This document shows, in pieces, positions 37,212 to 46,946 of a stretch of DNA of 64,000 bases. Positions within the stretch are counted from its first letter, which is position 1; the number at the start of each line of letters is the position of its first letter. The notes under the pieces are model-generated. The model saw only the letters and a program-made list of their open reading frames with translations. It made no database searches and had not been told where the DNA came from. This stretch comes from Corynebacterium sp. (lineage in GTDB: Bacteria; Actinomycetota; Actinomycetes; Mycobacteriales; Mycobacteriaceae), in contig JAUMZY010000001.1 of assembly GCA_030527885.1 (NCBI GenBank), positions 124,001 to 188,000 of the forward strand, read 5' to 3'. Made by a program: the position numbers and the translations under genes.

Positions 37212-38654
37212 TCAGTTAGTTTTTTTCTCGCCGTAGACGTCTAGGTCAACCTGCGGGGTAGGCTGCAATTCTGCGGTGGCGGGGTTGGTGACTGATGGTG
37301 GGTGTTTGAAGTCCACGTCATGGTCTTCGCCACTGTCCACGTAGGGGATTTTTCCGTCAAGTACATCGTGAACGCGCTGCTTATCAATGGTCTTGGTCCA
37401 GGTGCCGACCAGGAGGGTGGCAACTGCGTTGCCGGAGAAGTTGGTCAGGGCGCGGGCTTCGGACATGAAGCGGTCGATGCCGACGATGACGCCGACGCCG
37501 TCGAGAAGTTCCGGCCGGTGAGATTGCAAACCTGCTGCCAGGGTGGCGATGCCGGCACCGGACACACCGGCGGCGCCCTTGGAGGCGATAATCATGAAGG
37601 CGAGGAGGCCGACTTGTTCACCGAGGGATAGCGGCTTGTTCATGGCGTCAGAGATGAAGATGGCTGCCATGGTGAGGTAAATGGCGGTGCCGTCCAGGTT
37701 GAAGGAATAACCGGTGGGAACGACGATGCCCACGGTGGATTTTTCCACACCGACGTGTTCCATTTTGCGCATGAGGTTGGGTAGCGCAGATTCCGAGGAG
37801 GAGGTGGCGACGATGAGGAGGTATTCACGGCCGAGGTATTTGGCCAGTTTGAAAATGTTGAAGCCAGTGCAAAGCCACAGCACGAGGCCCAGCACACCGA
37901 AGACGAAAATCACGCAAGTGACGTAGAAGACGCCCATCAGGAAGGCCAGCTGCTTCACGGCTTCGAAACCGGTGGCGCCGACCACGCCGGCGATGGCGCC
38001 GAATGCACCGATGGGGGCGAGCCACAGGATCATGGTCAGGATTTTGAACACCAGGCGTTGCAGGTGCGCGATGCCTGCCAGGATGGGTTCGCCTTTGCGG
38101 CCGAGTGATTGCACGGCGAAGCCAACCAGCAGCGCGATAAACAGGGTTTGTAGCACGGAGCCGGAGGTCAGCGCAGAGAACATGGTTTCGGGGATGATGG
38201 ATTGGATGAAGCCAATGGTGCCGCCGCCGTGATCGGCTTTGGCTGCGTATTCCGCTCCCACATCCTTGGTTGCTTCGAAGTTCAGACCATCACCGGGTTG
38301 CGCAAAGTTGCCCACGACCAGGCCGATGGCCAGCGCAAAGGTCGACATGGTGATGAAGTAGGTCAGCGCGATACCGCCGGCTTTACCGACGCTGGAGGCA
38401 GCCCGAACCGAACCGATGCCCAGCACGATGGTGCAGAAGATCACCGGGGAAATCATCATCTTGATGAGGTTGACGAACATGGTGCCCAGCACCTTAAATT
38501 CTTGTGCCAGGTCAGGCGCAACCAGGCCGAAGATAATGCCTGCTACGACCGCAATAATCACGCCAATATAGAGCCAGTGGGTGTTATCCCTTCTGGGCTT
38601 CTTTGGTTCAGCAATACGTGGACCGCTGCGTGCGGCTGCTGTGGTATCAGACAT
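37212..38654 (-). CDS. dctA: Dicarboxylate/amino acid:cation symporter (DAACS)
   Basis: The secondary transporter of about 480 residues is of the DctA/GltT fold. It shows the re-entrant hairpin and substrate motifs SSSESALPNLMRKMEHVGV, VVPTGYSFNLDGTAIYLTMA, and IDRFMSEARALTNFSGNAVAT with the conserved NxxG/N region. It would import C4-dicarboxylates or acidic amino acids with Na or protons. The start is either ATG 38654 (MSDTTAAARSG), which I prefer, or the in-frame ATG 38696. The hydrophilic C-terminal tail holds an acidic DSGEDHDVD stretch. A strong terminator follows. Confidence 0.85.
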   Translation of the reverse strand: MSDTTAAARSGPRIAEPKKPRRDNTHWLYIGVIIAVVAGIIFGLVAPDLAQEFKVLGTMFVNLIKMMISPVIFCTIVLGIGSVRAASSVGKAGGIALTYFITMSTFALAIGLVVGNFAQPGDGLNFEATKDVGAEYAAKADHGGGTIGFIQSIIPETMFSALTSGSVLQTLFIALLVGFAVQSLGRKGEPILAGIAHLQRLVFKILTMILWLAPIGAFGAIAGVVGATGFEAVKQLAFLMGVFYVTCVIFVFGVLGLVLWLCTGFNIFKLAKYLGREYLLIVATSSSESALPNLMRKMEHVGVEKSTVGIVVPTGYSFNLDGTAIYLTMAAIFISDAMNKPLSLGEQVGLLAFMIIASKGAAGVSGAGIATLAAGLQSHRPELLDGVGVIVGIDRFMSEARALTNFSGNAVATLLVGTWTKTIDKQRVHDVLDGKIPYVDSGEDHDVDFKHPPSVTNPATAELQPTPQVDLDVYGEKKTN

Positions 38655-38754
38655 ATCAGACTCGATTCTCCGAATAATGTGTGCAGGGGCATTCATTTAC
38701 GCAGGAGCTTTACGACGCGGCCGTGTACCCACCCACCTAAATGAATATGATGTT

Positions 38755-39315
38755 CCCAATAAGGACCATTAAAGTATATAGGTGATGTAAGCTACAGCAA
38801 GAAATTCACAGGGTACAGATCACCTTTGGCGGCTTGGTGTCTTAAAAGTCGCTTGGGTGTTGCAGAACTGCAGGCGCTGTGAACTGGTTTTTTAATATCT
38901 TATGGCAATGAGAGTGGTCATTTCATTCGCTACCAATGTCAGATTTTGTAATAATTCCTTTACCTAAATCACCCACAACCAGGGGTGCCAAAGTCGGTGA
39001 ATGCCAAGTTTTATGCAAAAATATGCCCGCTTCAACCATTGCGTAATGCAATAAGAATCAATAAAACCTACCCCAATAAATCACAGCAGACTTAATACAA
39101 TTGCCAATAAAAAGCAAAGCATGTATTTATTGTTATGTTTCCAGCTTAAGTCTAAGAATCTGTACGATTTTCACTGGAAACATAGAGGAAAGATTGTAGC
39201 TTATTTTAAGCAAGATATAACATAATGCTATTAGGATTAGACAGTAATGTTCTAGGGGGCTACTGTAAGCCCGCACCTACAACCAAATCACAACCCTAAA
39301 GAAGGAGCAGCGGCA
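38755..39315. other. AT-rich intergenic region with one inverted repeat
   Basis: About 560 bases without a credible gene lie between the divergent symporter and membrane-protein genes. One inverted repeat stands out: TGTTTCCAG at 39136-39144 and CTGGAAACA at 39174-39182, 29 bases apart. It could be an operator pair or RNA hairpin. AT-rich stretches near 39190-39240 may contain the promoter of the gene at 39316. Nothing else was recognised. Confidence 0.5.
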
Positions 39316-39897
39316 ATGCTTGCCACTGGATTGTTAGTTTATCTCTGCGGATTTTGCGCAGGAGCTTTCCTCATTTTTCATGGCGCGCGCATGATGGGCA
39401 GTCCAGAAAAACTGCGTTCCGCCCTGGATAATTTTGGCACCCTCTCCCCCACCAAAAGCACGCAGGCAGCAGCATTTTTCCCGCCCGCACTCATTGCCGC
39501 CGGGGTGCTTCTAGCCAGCAATACCGCAATATTGTTCTCTGGGATCCTCTCCATCGGCATCATGCTGGCATTCACCCGCATCATCATCAAAACCCCACCG
39601 GAGAACCTAGACCTGGGCTTCCCCGTGAATAAAGAGGAATTTGGCGACGCAGAGAAGTTCAAGAATTCCATGGTGGCCATGAACTTCCTGGTCTCCATCA
39701 TGGCGTTCATCACCTACTTCGGGGAACTGCAGATGAAACTGTGGGAATACATTCCCCTGGGCATCGCTGTGGTCTTCGTTGCCGCCGTGCATGGCTACCG
39801 GTTGATGCAGTTGAAGAAGGCTCCGCAGTCCGCCCAGCCCGCACCGGCCAAGGCCGAGGAGCCCGCTGAATCAGCTAAGCCCCTGGCCGCTGCTTAA
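39316..39897 (+). CDS. Hypothetical four-span membrane protein
   Basis: The 193-residue protein begins MLATGLLVYLCGFCAGAFLI and has four hydrophobic spans (about residues 4-24, 56-76, 115-135, 142-162). A cytoplasmic loop lies between spans 2 and 3, and a Pro/Ala/Lys/Glu-rich tail follows. An AAGGAG box seven bases before the ATG fixes the start. I do not recognise the family. It is convergent with htaB and separated from it by only 36 bases, but there is no sign of a functional link to heme uptake. Confidence 0.65.
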   Translation: MLATGLLVYLCGFCAGAFLIFHGARMMGSPEKLRSALDNFGTLSPTKSTQAAAFFPPALIAAGVLLASNTAILFSGILSIGIMLAFTRIIIKTPPENLDLGFPVNKEEFGDAEKFKNSMVAMNFLVSIMAFITYFGELQMKLWEYIPLGIAVVFVAAVHGYRLMQLKKAPQSAQPAPAKAEEPAESAKPLAAA

Positions 39898-39933
39898 CGG
39901 CACAGCGGCCCAACAGCCGACCAGAGCCACGCA

Positions 39934-40725
39934 TTAGAACGGCAGTTTGATCCCCCACTGCGGCAAGAACTGCCACACCGCAGCAATCGCGCCACCAATG
40001 AGCGCAACTACACCCAACACCGCACCGAGGAGCACCTTGGTGCGGTTTTCGTCATCCAAGGAGGTCACCTGGCCGTACTGTTTGGCGTCGTCAGTGCCGT
40101 TGAGATTCAAGTGAAGTTCGGCCGCATCCATGGATTCGCCCACGTTGTAGCGGAGGAGGGCGTCGACAAGCCCCTGCTCAGCGGTGGTGCCCAGGTTGTT
40201 GTAGTCGACTTGCTTCGCGCTGGTGTCAATGGGTTCATCAAGTTTGAAGGTGACCAGGGTGACGTCATCGCCTTGTGCCTCCACCTGACCCTTGGTCACG
40301 AAATCGCCTGTGAGCTGCGCGTCCTGCCCGGTCACCAGCACTTTGAGGTCGCTGAAGGACAGATCCAGCTGGTAGCCCGAATCCGAGGGATGCCCCTGCA
40401 AATGCACGCCACCGGCCAGGGGAATCGTGGTATTGCCCTGCGCGTCCACAGTGGTGGCTTGAACTGGGAATTCGAACTCTTTGTATATACCGTTCGATAC
40501 GGTTTGGGCCGGCTCCACGGCTAATGCCTGCCCACGGCTGATGGGGCCTTCCACATAGGAAATCAGGGATTTACGGATGCCCCACACAAACGTGCCGCTG
40601 GTGATCTCCGCGGCACCGGCTTCCTGCGATTGCGACTGCGGCTGCGATTGCGCTTGTGCAACCGGCACCGCCAGCAACCCAGCCGCCACCGTAGCAGCCA
40701 GCGCTAATCTTGATCCACGTACCAT
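39934..40725 (-). CDS. htaB: Heme-binding surface protein HtaB
   Basis: The 263-residue exported protein has a signal peptide (MVRGSRLALAATVAAGLLAVPVAQAQ) and one CR/HtaA domain beginning GTFVWGIRKSLISYVEGPISRG. A C-terminal membrane span (VLLGAVLGVVALIGGAIAAVWQF) has a short tail. In C. diphtheriae and C. glutamicum HtaB takes heme from HtaA and passes it to HmuT at the membrane. It is the last gene of the htaA-hmuTUV operon here. An AAGGAG box seven bases before ATG 40725 supports the start. Confidence 0.88.
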   Translation of the reverse strand: MVRGSRLALAATVAAGLLAVPVAQAQSQPQSQSQEAGAAEITSGTFVWGIRKSLISYVEGPISRGQALAVEPAQTVSNGIYKEFEFPVQATTVDAQGNTTIPLAGGVHLQGHPSDSGYQLDLSFSDLKVLVTGQDAQLTGDFVTKGQVEAQGDDVTLVTFKLDEPIDTSAKQVDYNNLGTTAEQGLVDALLRYNVGESMDAAELHLNLNGTDDAKQYGQVTSLDDENRTKVLLGAVLGVVALIGGAIAAVWQFLPQWGIKLPF

Positions 40726-40737
40726 CTCTTGTACTCC

Positions 40738-41016
40738 TTATTTCTTTGCCAATTGTTGCGCGATGTCAGTGCCGGTTTTCCCCAGGATGGCCAAGGTGCC
40801 AGCCACAACCGCGATGGCCAAAATGGTGGTCCATACCTCTTTCACGCCGCCCAGTGCGTCCTTGTAGTCGTCTGCGGTGCGGGTGCCGCCGGAGCTAAGG
40901 TCGCTGAAGGAGGAACCCTGCGTGGCGGTCGCTGGTTCTTCTTGGGCGTGTGCCGCTGGCACGGTGGTCAGGCTCAACGTGAGGGCAGCTATGGTGCTGA
41001 TTGCTAGTTTTTTCAT
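40738..41016 (-). CDS. Small exported single-span protein within the heme operon
   Basis: The 92-residue protein has a signal peptide (MKKLAISTIAALTLSLTTVPAAHAQ) and a short polar region. One C-terminal membrane span (WTTILAIAVVAGTLAILG) is followed by a small basic tail. There is no CR domain. It sits between hmuV and htaB with 10-13 base gaps, each gene having its own AAGGAG box, so it belongs to the operon. No counterpart in the well-described hmu operons comes to mind. A role as a membrane adaptor of heme transfer is inference. ATG 41019 is one codon upstream, but too close to the ribosome binding site. Confidence 0.75.
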   Translation of the reverse strand: MKKLAISTIAALTLSLTTVPAAHAQEEPATATQGSSFSDLSSGGTRTADDYKDALGGVKEVWTTILAIAVVAGTLAILGKTGTDIAQQLAKK

Positions 41017-41026
41017 CATGACTCCT

Positions 41027-41857
41027 TTAGATTGATATGGAGGTTGCGGCTTGGTTGCGGAGCAGCCCCAGCAGTTCTTCGGAATTTTCCGTGTGCTGGC
41101 GGCGGGCAGGTTGCACGCTCACAACGCCATCGACATCGGTGACCTGAATCGGCCACCCATAAATTTCCGAAAGATTGTTCGAGGTATAAACCGTGGATAC
41201 CGGCCCCATGGCCGCCACTTTGCCATGCGCCAAGCACACAATATGGTCGCAATAGGCTGCCGCCGCATTCAGGTCATGCACCACCACGATCACCGCCACA
41301 TTCGCGGTCTCTGCAATGCGGCGCACCAATCCCAGCACCTGCTCCTGGTGCTTAATGTCCAGCGCAGCAGTGGGTTCGTCCAGCATAATCACCGGCGTCT
41401 GTTGCGCCAGCACCCGCGATAACGCCACCCGGGCGCGCTCACCACCGGACAGCGTACTGATGTCACGGCCCGCCAAATGCGTCGTGTCCGTTGCCTGCAA
41501 TGCAGCTTCAATGATCGCATCATCAAATTCTTCGCTCGGCGTTCCGTTCCACGACCGGCGCCCCATCGCCACCACGTCCCGCACCAAGAAGTCAAAAGAT
41601 ACTGTCACGTCTTGCAGCATGACGGCCCGGGCGCGTGCCAGCGCTTTTTTGCTTGCCGACGCCGGGTCGAGGCCCGCAATTTCCACACTGCCGCTCTTCC
41701 GCTCCAGGTCCCCACTGAGCACCGCCAACATGGTGGATTTACCAGCGCCATTCGGGCCGATCAGGCCCGTGACCTCCCCGGCGCACGCCGTGAAGGACAC
41801 ATTATCGAGCAGGGTGCGATCGTTGATCGCCACGGTCACATCTGTTACTGAAATCAA
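41027..41857 (-). CDS. hmuV: Heme ABC transporter ATP-binding protein HmuV
   Basis: The 276-residue cytoplasmic ATPase drives heme import. It shows Walker A LIGPNGAGKSTMLAVLSGDL, signature STLSGGERARVALSRVLA, Walker B PVIMLDEPTAALD, and the H-loop VVVHDLNAAAAYCD. It belongs to the FepC/HmuV siderophore-heme class. Its start overlaps the hmuU stop by 4 bases. It follows the permease and binding protein in standard order. Confidence 0.9.
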   Translation of the reverse strand: MISVTDVTVAINDRTLLDNVSFTACAGEVTGLIGPNGAGKSTMLAVLSGDLERKSGSVEIAGLDPASASKKALARARAVMLQDVTVSFDFLVRDVVAMGRRSWNGTPSEEFDDAIIEAALQATDTTHLAGRDISTLSGGERARVALSRVLAQQTPVIMLDEPTAALDIKHQEQVLGLVRRIAETANVAVIVVVHDLNAAAAYCDHIVCLAHGKVAAMGPVSTVYTSNNLSEIYGWPIQVTDVDGVVSVQPARRQHTENSEELLGLLRNQAATSISI

Positions 41858-42912
41858 TGTACTCCCTTTCGCATCATGCGGCGCAGCAGTATGAAGAAGG
41901 TGGGGCCACCGACCAGGGCGGTGAAGATACCGATGGGTAGATCCGCGAAGGGGATCAGGGTGCGGGCGGCCACGTCGGCAAGCGCGATGAGCACAGCGCC
42001 GGCGAGTGCGGACGCCGGCAGCAGGATTTTGTTCTCCGGACCGGTGATGGTGCGCAACAGGTGTGGCACGATGAGGCCGACGAAGCCGATGAGGCCAGCG
42101 AAGGCCACAGCGCCGGCGGTCAGCACGGTGGATGCTGCGATGGCGAAGATGCGCAGGCGGGCGACATCAATGCCGGTGTGGCCGGCGGCGCGTTCGCCGA
42201 GGGCGAGGACGTCGAGTTGTTTGCCCAGGCTGAAGGCGATGATGGAGCCGACCACCACGATGGGGAGTACCACCCACACGTGTTTCCATTGGGAGCCGTT
42301 GAGGGAACCCATTTGCCAGAAGATGATTTGCTCCCGGTTGGTGGTGGGTGCGAGGTACACCATGAAGGAGATGATGGCGCCGCACACTGCGTTGATGGCG
42401 ATGCCGGTGAGGATGAGGTTCACCACGGAGACTTTGCCCTGGCTGCGGGCCAGTTGGTAGATGATGATGGTGACCACCACCGCGGAGATGAACCCGCCGG
42501 CGGGCACGGTGAAGGTGCCGAGGATGCCAATGTTGAACACGATGACGAGGGCGGCGCCGACGCCGGCGCCGGAGGTGACGCCGATGATGGAGGGTTCTGC
42601 CAGGGGGTTGGCGAAGACGGCTTGCATGAGGGTGCCGGCGACGCCGAGGGCCATGCCAACGAGGAGACCAAGCAGGATGCGGGGGATGCGGATTTCCCAC
42701 ACCACGTTGGCGGCGAGGCCAAGCTCCTTGGCGCCGTCTCTACCAGCGGCGATGATCTCGGGAAGTGTGCCGGGGTGGACATAGAACTGCCCGAGGATCA
42801 CTGAGGCTAGGACTGCGCCGATGAGCAGCAGGGTGAGGATGAAGAAGGTGAGGATTCGGCGCCGGTGGCGGCGGGCGAAAACGTCATCAGCTGTTGGCTT
42901 TGTCTGGAGCAT
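41854..42912 (-). CDS. hmuU: Heme ABC transporter permease HmuU
   Basis: The 352-residue FecCD-family permease has about nine spans. Family segments include RIPRILLGLLVGMALGVAGTLMQAVFANPLAEP and AGPxxFVGLIVPHLLRTITG-type FAGLIGFVGLIVPHLLRT, and the coupling region precedes PIGIFTALVGGPTFFILLRR. The start overlaps the end of hmuT by 26 bases and the stop overlaps hmuV by 4, so the three genes are tightly coupled. Confidence 0.9.
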   Translation of the reverse strand: MLQTKPTADDVFARRHRRRILTFFILTLLLIGAVLASVILGQFYVHPGTLPEIIAAGRDGAKELGLAANVVWEIRIPRILLGLLVGMALGVAGTLMQAVFANPLAEPSIIGVTSGAGVGAALVIVFNIGILGTFTVPAGGFISAVVVTIIIYQLARSQGKVSVVNLILTGIAINAVCGAIISFMVYLAPTTNREQIIFWQMGSLNGSQWKHVWVVLPIVVVGSIIAFSLGKQLDVLALGERAAGHTGIDVARLRIFAIAASTVLTAGAVAFAGLIGFVGLIVPHLLRTITGPENKILLPASALAGAVLIALADVAARTLIPFADLPIGIFTALVGGPTFFILLRRMMRKGVH

Positions 42913-43969
42913 AGATCGCCTGCGCTAGTCGGAGGAGGGTTTGGCCGGTGAGGGGGCCGAAGGCCAGGGATTGGCCGTCGGGAAGGGTGACGATGCGTTG
43001 CTTTTGGCCGGCTGTGGTTTGAGCGATGCCAGGGCGTTGCATGAGGCCTTCGATGCCGCCGGTGGATTCCAGGCCAGCTTCCATCATGATGATGACTTCG
43101 GGGTTGATGCGGGCCAGGGATTCGGCGTTGGCGGGGGTGGTGTAGTCCAGGTTGTTTTCGCTGGCTAGATCGATGCCACCGACGCCTTCGATGAGGTCTT
43201 TGGAGCCGGTGCCGTTGCCGAGGATGAAGAAGACGCCGCCGGTGCCGCGAGCGTAGACGAAGGCCATGCGCATGGGTTCGGCTGGTACGAGTCCTTTGAT
43301 GGCTTCTTTGTCTTTGACGATTTCGTCTTCGGTGCGTTTGGCCAGTTTGTCGCCTTCTTCGCTGAGGCCGACGACGTCAGCGACATTTTTGATGTCTTCG
43401 CTCACACCTTCGATGGTGCGTTTGGGTTCCATGACGACGACGGTGACGCCAGCCTCGCGGATTTGGTCGATGGCTTCCCGTGGGCCGATGGAGTGGTCGA
43501 CGATGACGAAGGTGGGGTCCAATTGCAGGACGGCTTCGACGTTGATGTTGTGCCCGCCTTGCGTGACGACGGGTAAGTCTTTCAGGGATTCCTCCGTAGA
43601 AGAGACAGTGCGGCCGACGATGTTTTTGCCAAGACCCAGGCCGGTGAGGGTTTTGGAGTAGGTGCCATAAAGATCGAGGGGCAGGATGCGGGAGACATCG
43701 GTGACTTCCACCTCGTATCCGTCGGCGTCTTGGAGGCTAACGGGGAGGTTGGGTTTGGCGTTGTCGGTAACGGGTTGGACTTCGTCGAAGGTGTTGACTG
43801 CGGTGACCCCGGTGAAGGTCCTGGGGTCTTTGAGGTCTTTGGCGTTGGAGGCTACTGCTTCCCGGAGTTTGGCGTCGGAGTCTTGGTAGGCGCCTTGGAC
43901 GCCGCAGCCCACGAGGGATAGTGCGCAGACAACGGCTATGGTTGCCATTCGTATTGGGTTGCGAAACAT
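42887..43969 (-). CDS. hmuT: Heme-binding lipoprotein HmuT
   Basis: The 360-residue periplasmic-binding-type lipoprotein has a lipobox ALSLVGCGVQG at residues 17-27, so it is anchored outside the membrane. Class III binding-protein features follow: the DVSRILPLDLYGTYSKTLTGLG opening, a helical backbone (VADVVGLSEEGDKLAKRTEDE), and a late NPEVIIMMEAG segment. Family members bind heme with a conserved His and Tyr; VVTQGGHNINVEAV and AIYAPDKANS regions are candidates here. It receives heme from HtaA/HtaB and delivers it to HmuUV. Confidence 0.88.
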   Translation of the reverse strand: MFRNPIRMATIAVVCALSLVGCGVQGAYQDSDAKLREAVASNAKDLKDPRTFTGVTAVNTFDEVQPVTDNAKPNLPVSLQDADGYEVEVTDVSRILPLDLYGTYSKTLTGLGLGKNIVGRTVSSTEESLKDLPVVTQGGHNINVEAVLQLDPTFVIVDHSIGPREAIDQIREAGVTVVVMEPKRTIEGVSEDIKNVADVVGLSEEGDKLAKRTEDEIVKDKEAIKGLVPAEPMRMAFVYARGTGGVFFILGNGTGSKDLIEGVGGIDLASENNLDYTTPANAESLARINPEVIIMMEAGLESTGGIEGLMQRPGIAQTTAGQKQRIVTLPDGQSLAFGPLTGQTLLRLAQAIYAPDKANS

Positions 43970-44009
43970 TGTGTTCTTTCTGAAGTTTTTGCCAACGTGT
44001 GGGTTGGTG

Positions 44010-46037
44010 TTAGGAAGCCGGGTTGTTCATGACCAGTCGGCCCATGCTGCCGCCGCCAACGACGAAGGCTGCTACTGCCAACAGGAGGTACATCATGGGG
44101 GTCATTTCCATGCTGCCGCTGGTGCCGCCGGCGCCAGCTGACTTCACTTTGAATTTGTTGGAGCCGTTTTGGTAGCCGGAGGTGGAGGAATCCCCGCTGG
44201 TGCCATCGCCGCTGGTGGAGCCCAGGCTGTCTCCGGTGCCGGAGGTGCCGCCACCGTTCTTCAGGGCTTCTGCTGCGGCTGCGCCGCCGCTGGTGCCGCC
44301 TGCGGAGGTGGCTGCGGAGCTGCCCTGGCCTTGGGCACAGTTGGCCGCCGCCCCGAGGCTTGCCTCAAAACTGATGGGGTCAAGTTGGGTACCGGGTTGG
44401 TAGAAATCGGCAAATGCTTTGGCGCCGGCTTCGGAGAGGGAAACCGTGGCGGCACCGGAGGCCCGGGAATCGCTAACGTTGAGCGTCGTAAAGCTTAGGG
44501 AGCCCAAGGCGACGCGGCCGAAGTTGCTGCGCTTACCGGAAGTATCGGACGATTGCACGTCAGCGATGAGGCTACCGGAATTGCCCTTGAACTGGATTTC
44601 GATATTGGAAATCACGAGGTGCAGCACACCATTGTGGCCGGTGAAAAGCATGGTGCCGCCGTAACCCACGGTACCGGACTTGGCTTTGGGGTCGATTGCA
44701 CCGTTTTTGCCGGTGAAATGGAATTGGCCGTTGCTGTGCGTGACGCCGGTGAGCGTCCACTTGCCTTTGGCGATGGAGCCGGTGATGTAAGACTGGAAGG
44801 ATTTCTTCACGCCCCAGTCGGCTTTGGCGCTTTGCACGCCGCGGGCGCCTTCGGCGGTACACACGTCGGTGCCGCCGGCCGTGCCGCCACTGCTACCACC
44901 TGCAGCGCCGGTGCTTCCGGATGCACAGGCGGTGCCTGCTGTTGCGGCTAACCCGCTCGCACCAGTGCCACCCGTCGTACCTGTAGTACCTGTGCCGCCG
45001 CTCGTGCCGGTGTCGCCGCTGGAACCGGAATCGCCAGTGCCGCTGGTTGTAGTGCCCGACGTGGTTGTACCACTGGTGGTGGTACCTGACGTGGTGGTGC
45101 CACTGGTCGTAGTGCCGGAAGTGCCGCTGGCGGTTTTGCCATCATTAGCGAAAGCCGTAACCTGCTTCTTGAATTCCTGGGCGTTACCCATGAAGGTGGT
45201 GAGGCCATTCATGGTGTCATTGGTCTCGGAAACAATGTCCATGACCTCTTTATTTGCACCACTGAAATTACCAGTGATCTTGTTCAGAGTCTTGGTGCCA
45301 CCGCTGTTTCCACCACTGTTGGTGCCGCTACCGCCGGCGCAATCACCATTAACAGTGATGCTGCCGGAGGTTGGGTCCATGGCTTCCCCAACCTTGTAGG
45401 CTAAAAAGAGTTTAGCGCCCTCACTGGTGAGTGCCGTGTTACCAGCCATGTTGACGGTGCCACTACTGGTGTTAGCTGCTGCGGACAGATTAATATCAAC
45501 AAGCGCAACCCCACGGCCTTCAATCTTGGCACCACGGTGCGACGTATCCACCATGTCGGATTCATAGGAATCATAGCTGCCAATCAACTGAGCCTTATTA
45601 CCTTTGACTTCAAGTCGAAGATCATAAATGGTCATGTCCAACAGATCATCGCCACCATAATTATGACCCCGGAAATTGAGCTTTCCTTGGAGAGGAATAT
45701 TAACGTCCGTGGCGGAAGCTACCGAAGATTTTTCGGCGTTGAAAACGAAAGCACCATCTGCGCCGGTTTCGGAACCTTGGAAACCCACATTTTCGAGATT
45801 CCAACTACCTTTGGCAACTGGGCCTTTAATATAGTTTCGGTAAGTTTGTTTTACACCCCAATTGAAAGTGCCGCAGGTTCCCTGGGCTACAGCTTGCGGC
45901 GCAAATGCCAGCGGGAGTGCTGCCACCGCTGGAATAAACAGTGCGCTCGTGACACTACGCCGCCAATTTCGAGCTGGATACCGGCCGCTTCTTAATTTTC
46001 CATGAGTTATACTCACTGTCTTTAACCCACTAAGCAT
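44010..46037 (-). CDS. htaA: Heme-acquisition surface protein HtaA, two CR domains
   Basis: The surface protein of about 675 residues has an N-terminal signal region ([26 protein letters not shown]). The first CR domain ([18 protein letters not shown]) and the second ([21 protein letters not shown]) are separated by a long Gly/Thr/Ser linker with repeated SGTTT units. Another Gly/Ser-rich stretch and a C-terminal span ([19 protein letters not shown]) follow. CR domains bind heme through Tyr and His and take it from haemoglobin. The start is uncertain: ATG 46037 ([16 protein letters not shown]) or GTG 46016; a longer frame from 46115 is less likely. A DtxR-like operator lies about 90 bases upstream, so iron should repress it. 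Confidence 0.88.
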   Translation of the reverse strand: MLSGLKTVSITHGKLRSGRYPARNWRRSVTSALFIPAVAALPLAFAPQAVAQGTCGTFNWGVKQTYRNYIKGPVAKGSWNLENVGFQGSETGADGAFVFNAEKSSVASATDVNIPLQGKLNFRGHNYGGDDLLDMTIYDLRLEVKGNKAQLIGSYDSYESDMVDTSHRGAKIEGRGVALVDINLSAAANTSSGTVNMAGNTALTSEGAKLFLAYKVGEAMDPTSGSITVNGDCAGGSGTNSGGNSGGTKTLNKITGNFSGANKEVMDIVSETNDTMNGLTTFMGNAQEFKKQVTAFANDGKTASGTSGTTTSGTTTSGTTTSGTTTSGTTTSGTGDSGSSGDTGTSGGTGTTGTTGGTGASGLAATAGTACASGSTGAAGGSSGGTAGGTDVCTAEGARGVQSAKADWGVKKSFQSYITGSIAKGKWTLTGVTHSNGQFHFTGKNGAIDPKAKSGTVGYGGTMLFTGHNGVLHLVISNIEIQFKGNSGSLIADVQSSDTSGKRSNFGRVALGSLSFTTLNVSDSRASGAATVSLSEAGAKAFADFYQPGTQLDPISFEASLGAAANCAQGQGSSAATSAGGTSGGAAAAEALKNGGGTSGTGDSLGSTSGDGTSGDSSTSGYQNGSNKFKVKSAGAGGTSGSMEMTPMMYLLLAVAAFVVGGGSMGRLVMNNPAS

Positions 46038-46127
46038 AGACAATATAAACTCCAATTTTGATGCTGTCTTAATCCCAATTAAGTTACTGGGGAAGAATAC
46101 TGCTGAAATAATCAACAGTGAACTATC

Positions 46128-46146
46128 TAAGGTAAAGCTTCACATA
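46128..46146 (-). promoter_or_regulatory. DtxR-like operator of the heme operon
   Basis: TAAGGTAAAGCTTCACATA matches 15 of 19 positions of the corynebacterial DtxR consensus (TWAGGTWAGSCTWACCTWA), with the left half perfect except for one base. It lies between htaA and the divergent gene at 46219, and may act on both. Iron-bound DtxR would repress heme uptake. Confidence 0.65.
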
Positions 46147-46218
46147 CTTGCCTCAATTTGTATAGGGTACACTTAGTTGATTTGTAAATTTTTATTTTAG
46201 AAAGCGGCGGTGAACTGC

Positions 46219-46872
46219 ATGAATAACAATAATCCGCAAGTATTTTTCAACCTTTATCCAGATGTAGACCCAGCAAAAGGAATACCCCTTACCGGGGGTG
46301 AGCGTTTTGCCATTACATTGTCCGCAGCCGTTTTGTCATTTGGGTTCGTTATCGGAGATTTAACCGTCGGCGGCGCAGGGTTATTAATGTTGCTTTTCGC
46401 CAGCATTTATCCGAATCAAAAGACCGCTCGGCGCATCCGCACTGAGGCCAAAGAGCGCTTCCCCCAAGAGGACTGGGCGGAATATAAGATACTGCGGAAA
46501 ATCAACCTTAGCCTGTATATACCGATTTTTTGGATAGCTATCATCGGCATCAACCTCGCTACTTTTTGGTATCTTTATGAGAATTTAGGCACTCCAGCCG
46601 CAGCAGGAGTAGCAATACTGACAGCAGTTTTAGTGTGGCTAATGCCAGGCATGAATCCACTATGGGCACACACCGGAAAGGCGGCGCAGAGTGTACCGCC
46701 AACCCAACAAAATTACCCCCAACCACAACAATTTGGCGCTACCCAACCATATGATGCACATAATCCCAATCCATTTGGTCCAGTACAAGCACCAATGCAG
46801 GGACCAGCGCCGGCACCGGGGTCCGCACAGGGCAATGCCCAAACTCCACAGCAAAATTACCCACCACAATAA
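46219..46872 (+). CDS. Hypothetical membrane protein with Pro/Gln-rich tail
   Basis: The protein of about 217 residues begins MNNNNPQVFFNLYPDVDPAK. It has two pairs of hydrophobic spans (residues about 30-60 and 98-145) around an amphipathic Arg/Glu-rich loop, and a 75-residue tail of Pro, Gln, Asn and Gly. The core resembles the DUF2628-type bacterial membrane proteins only loosely. GTG 46210 is in frame and possible. It is divergent from htaA and shares the DtxR-box region, so iron control is possible but unproven. Confidence 0.6.
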   Translation: MNNNNPQVFFNLYPDVDPAKGIPLTGGERFAITLSAAVLSFGFVIGDLTVGGAGLLMLLFASIYPNQKTARRIRTEAKERFPQEDWAEYKILRKINLSLYIPIFWIAIIGINLATFWYLYENLGTPAAAGVAILTAVLVWLMPGMNPLWAHTGKAAQSVPPTQQNYPQPQQFGATQPYDAHNPNPFGPVQAPMQGPAPAPGSAQGNAQTPQQNYPPQ

Positions 46873-46946
46873 GTCCCGCACAATAAATAAGAATCTTAAC
46901 TAAATATTATTGGTAATTTTATTCATGGCGGTGTCTAAGGTTCGAC

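Noticed and set aside
42061..42804. A long open frame opposite hmuU
   Set aside because: The product is an acidic His/Asp/Gly low-complexity string mirroring membrane-span codons; hmuU is clearly the real gene.
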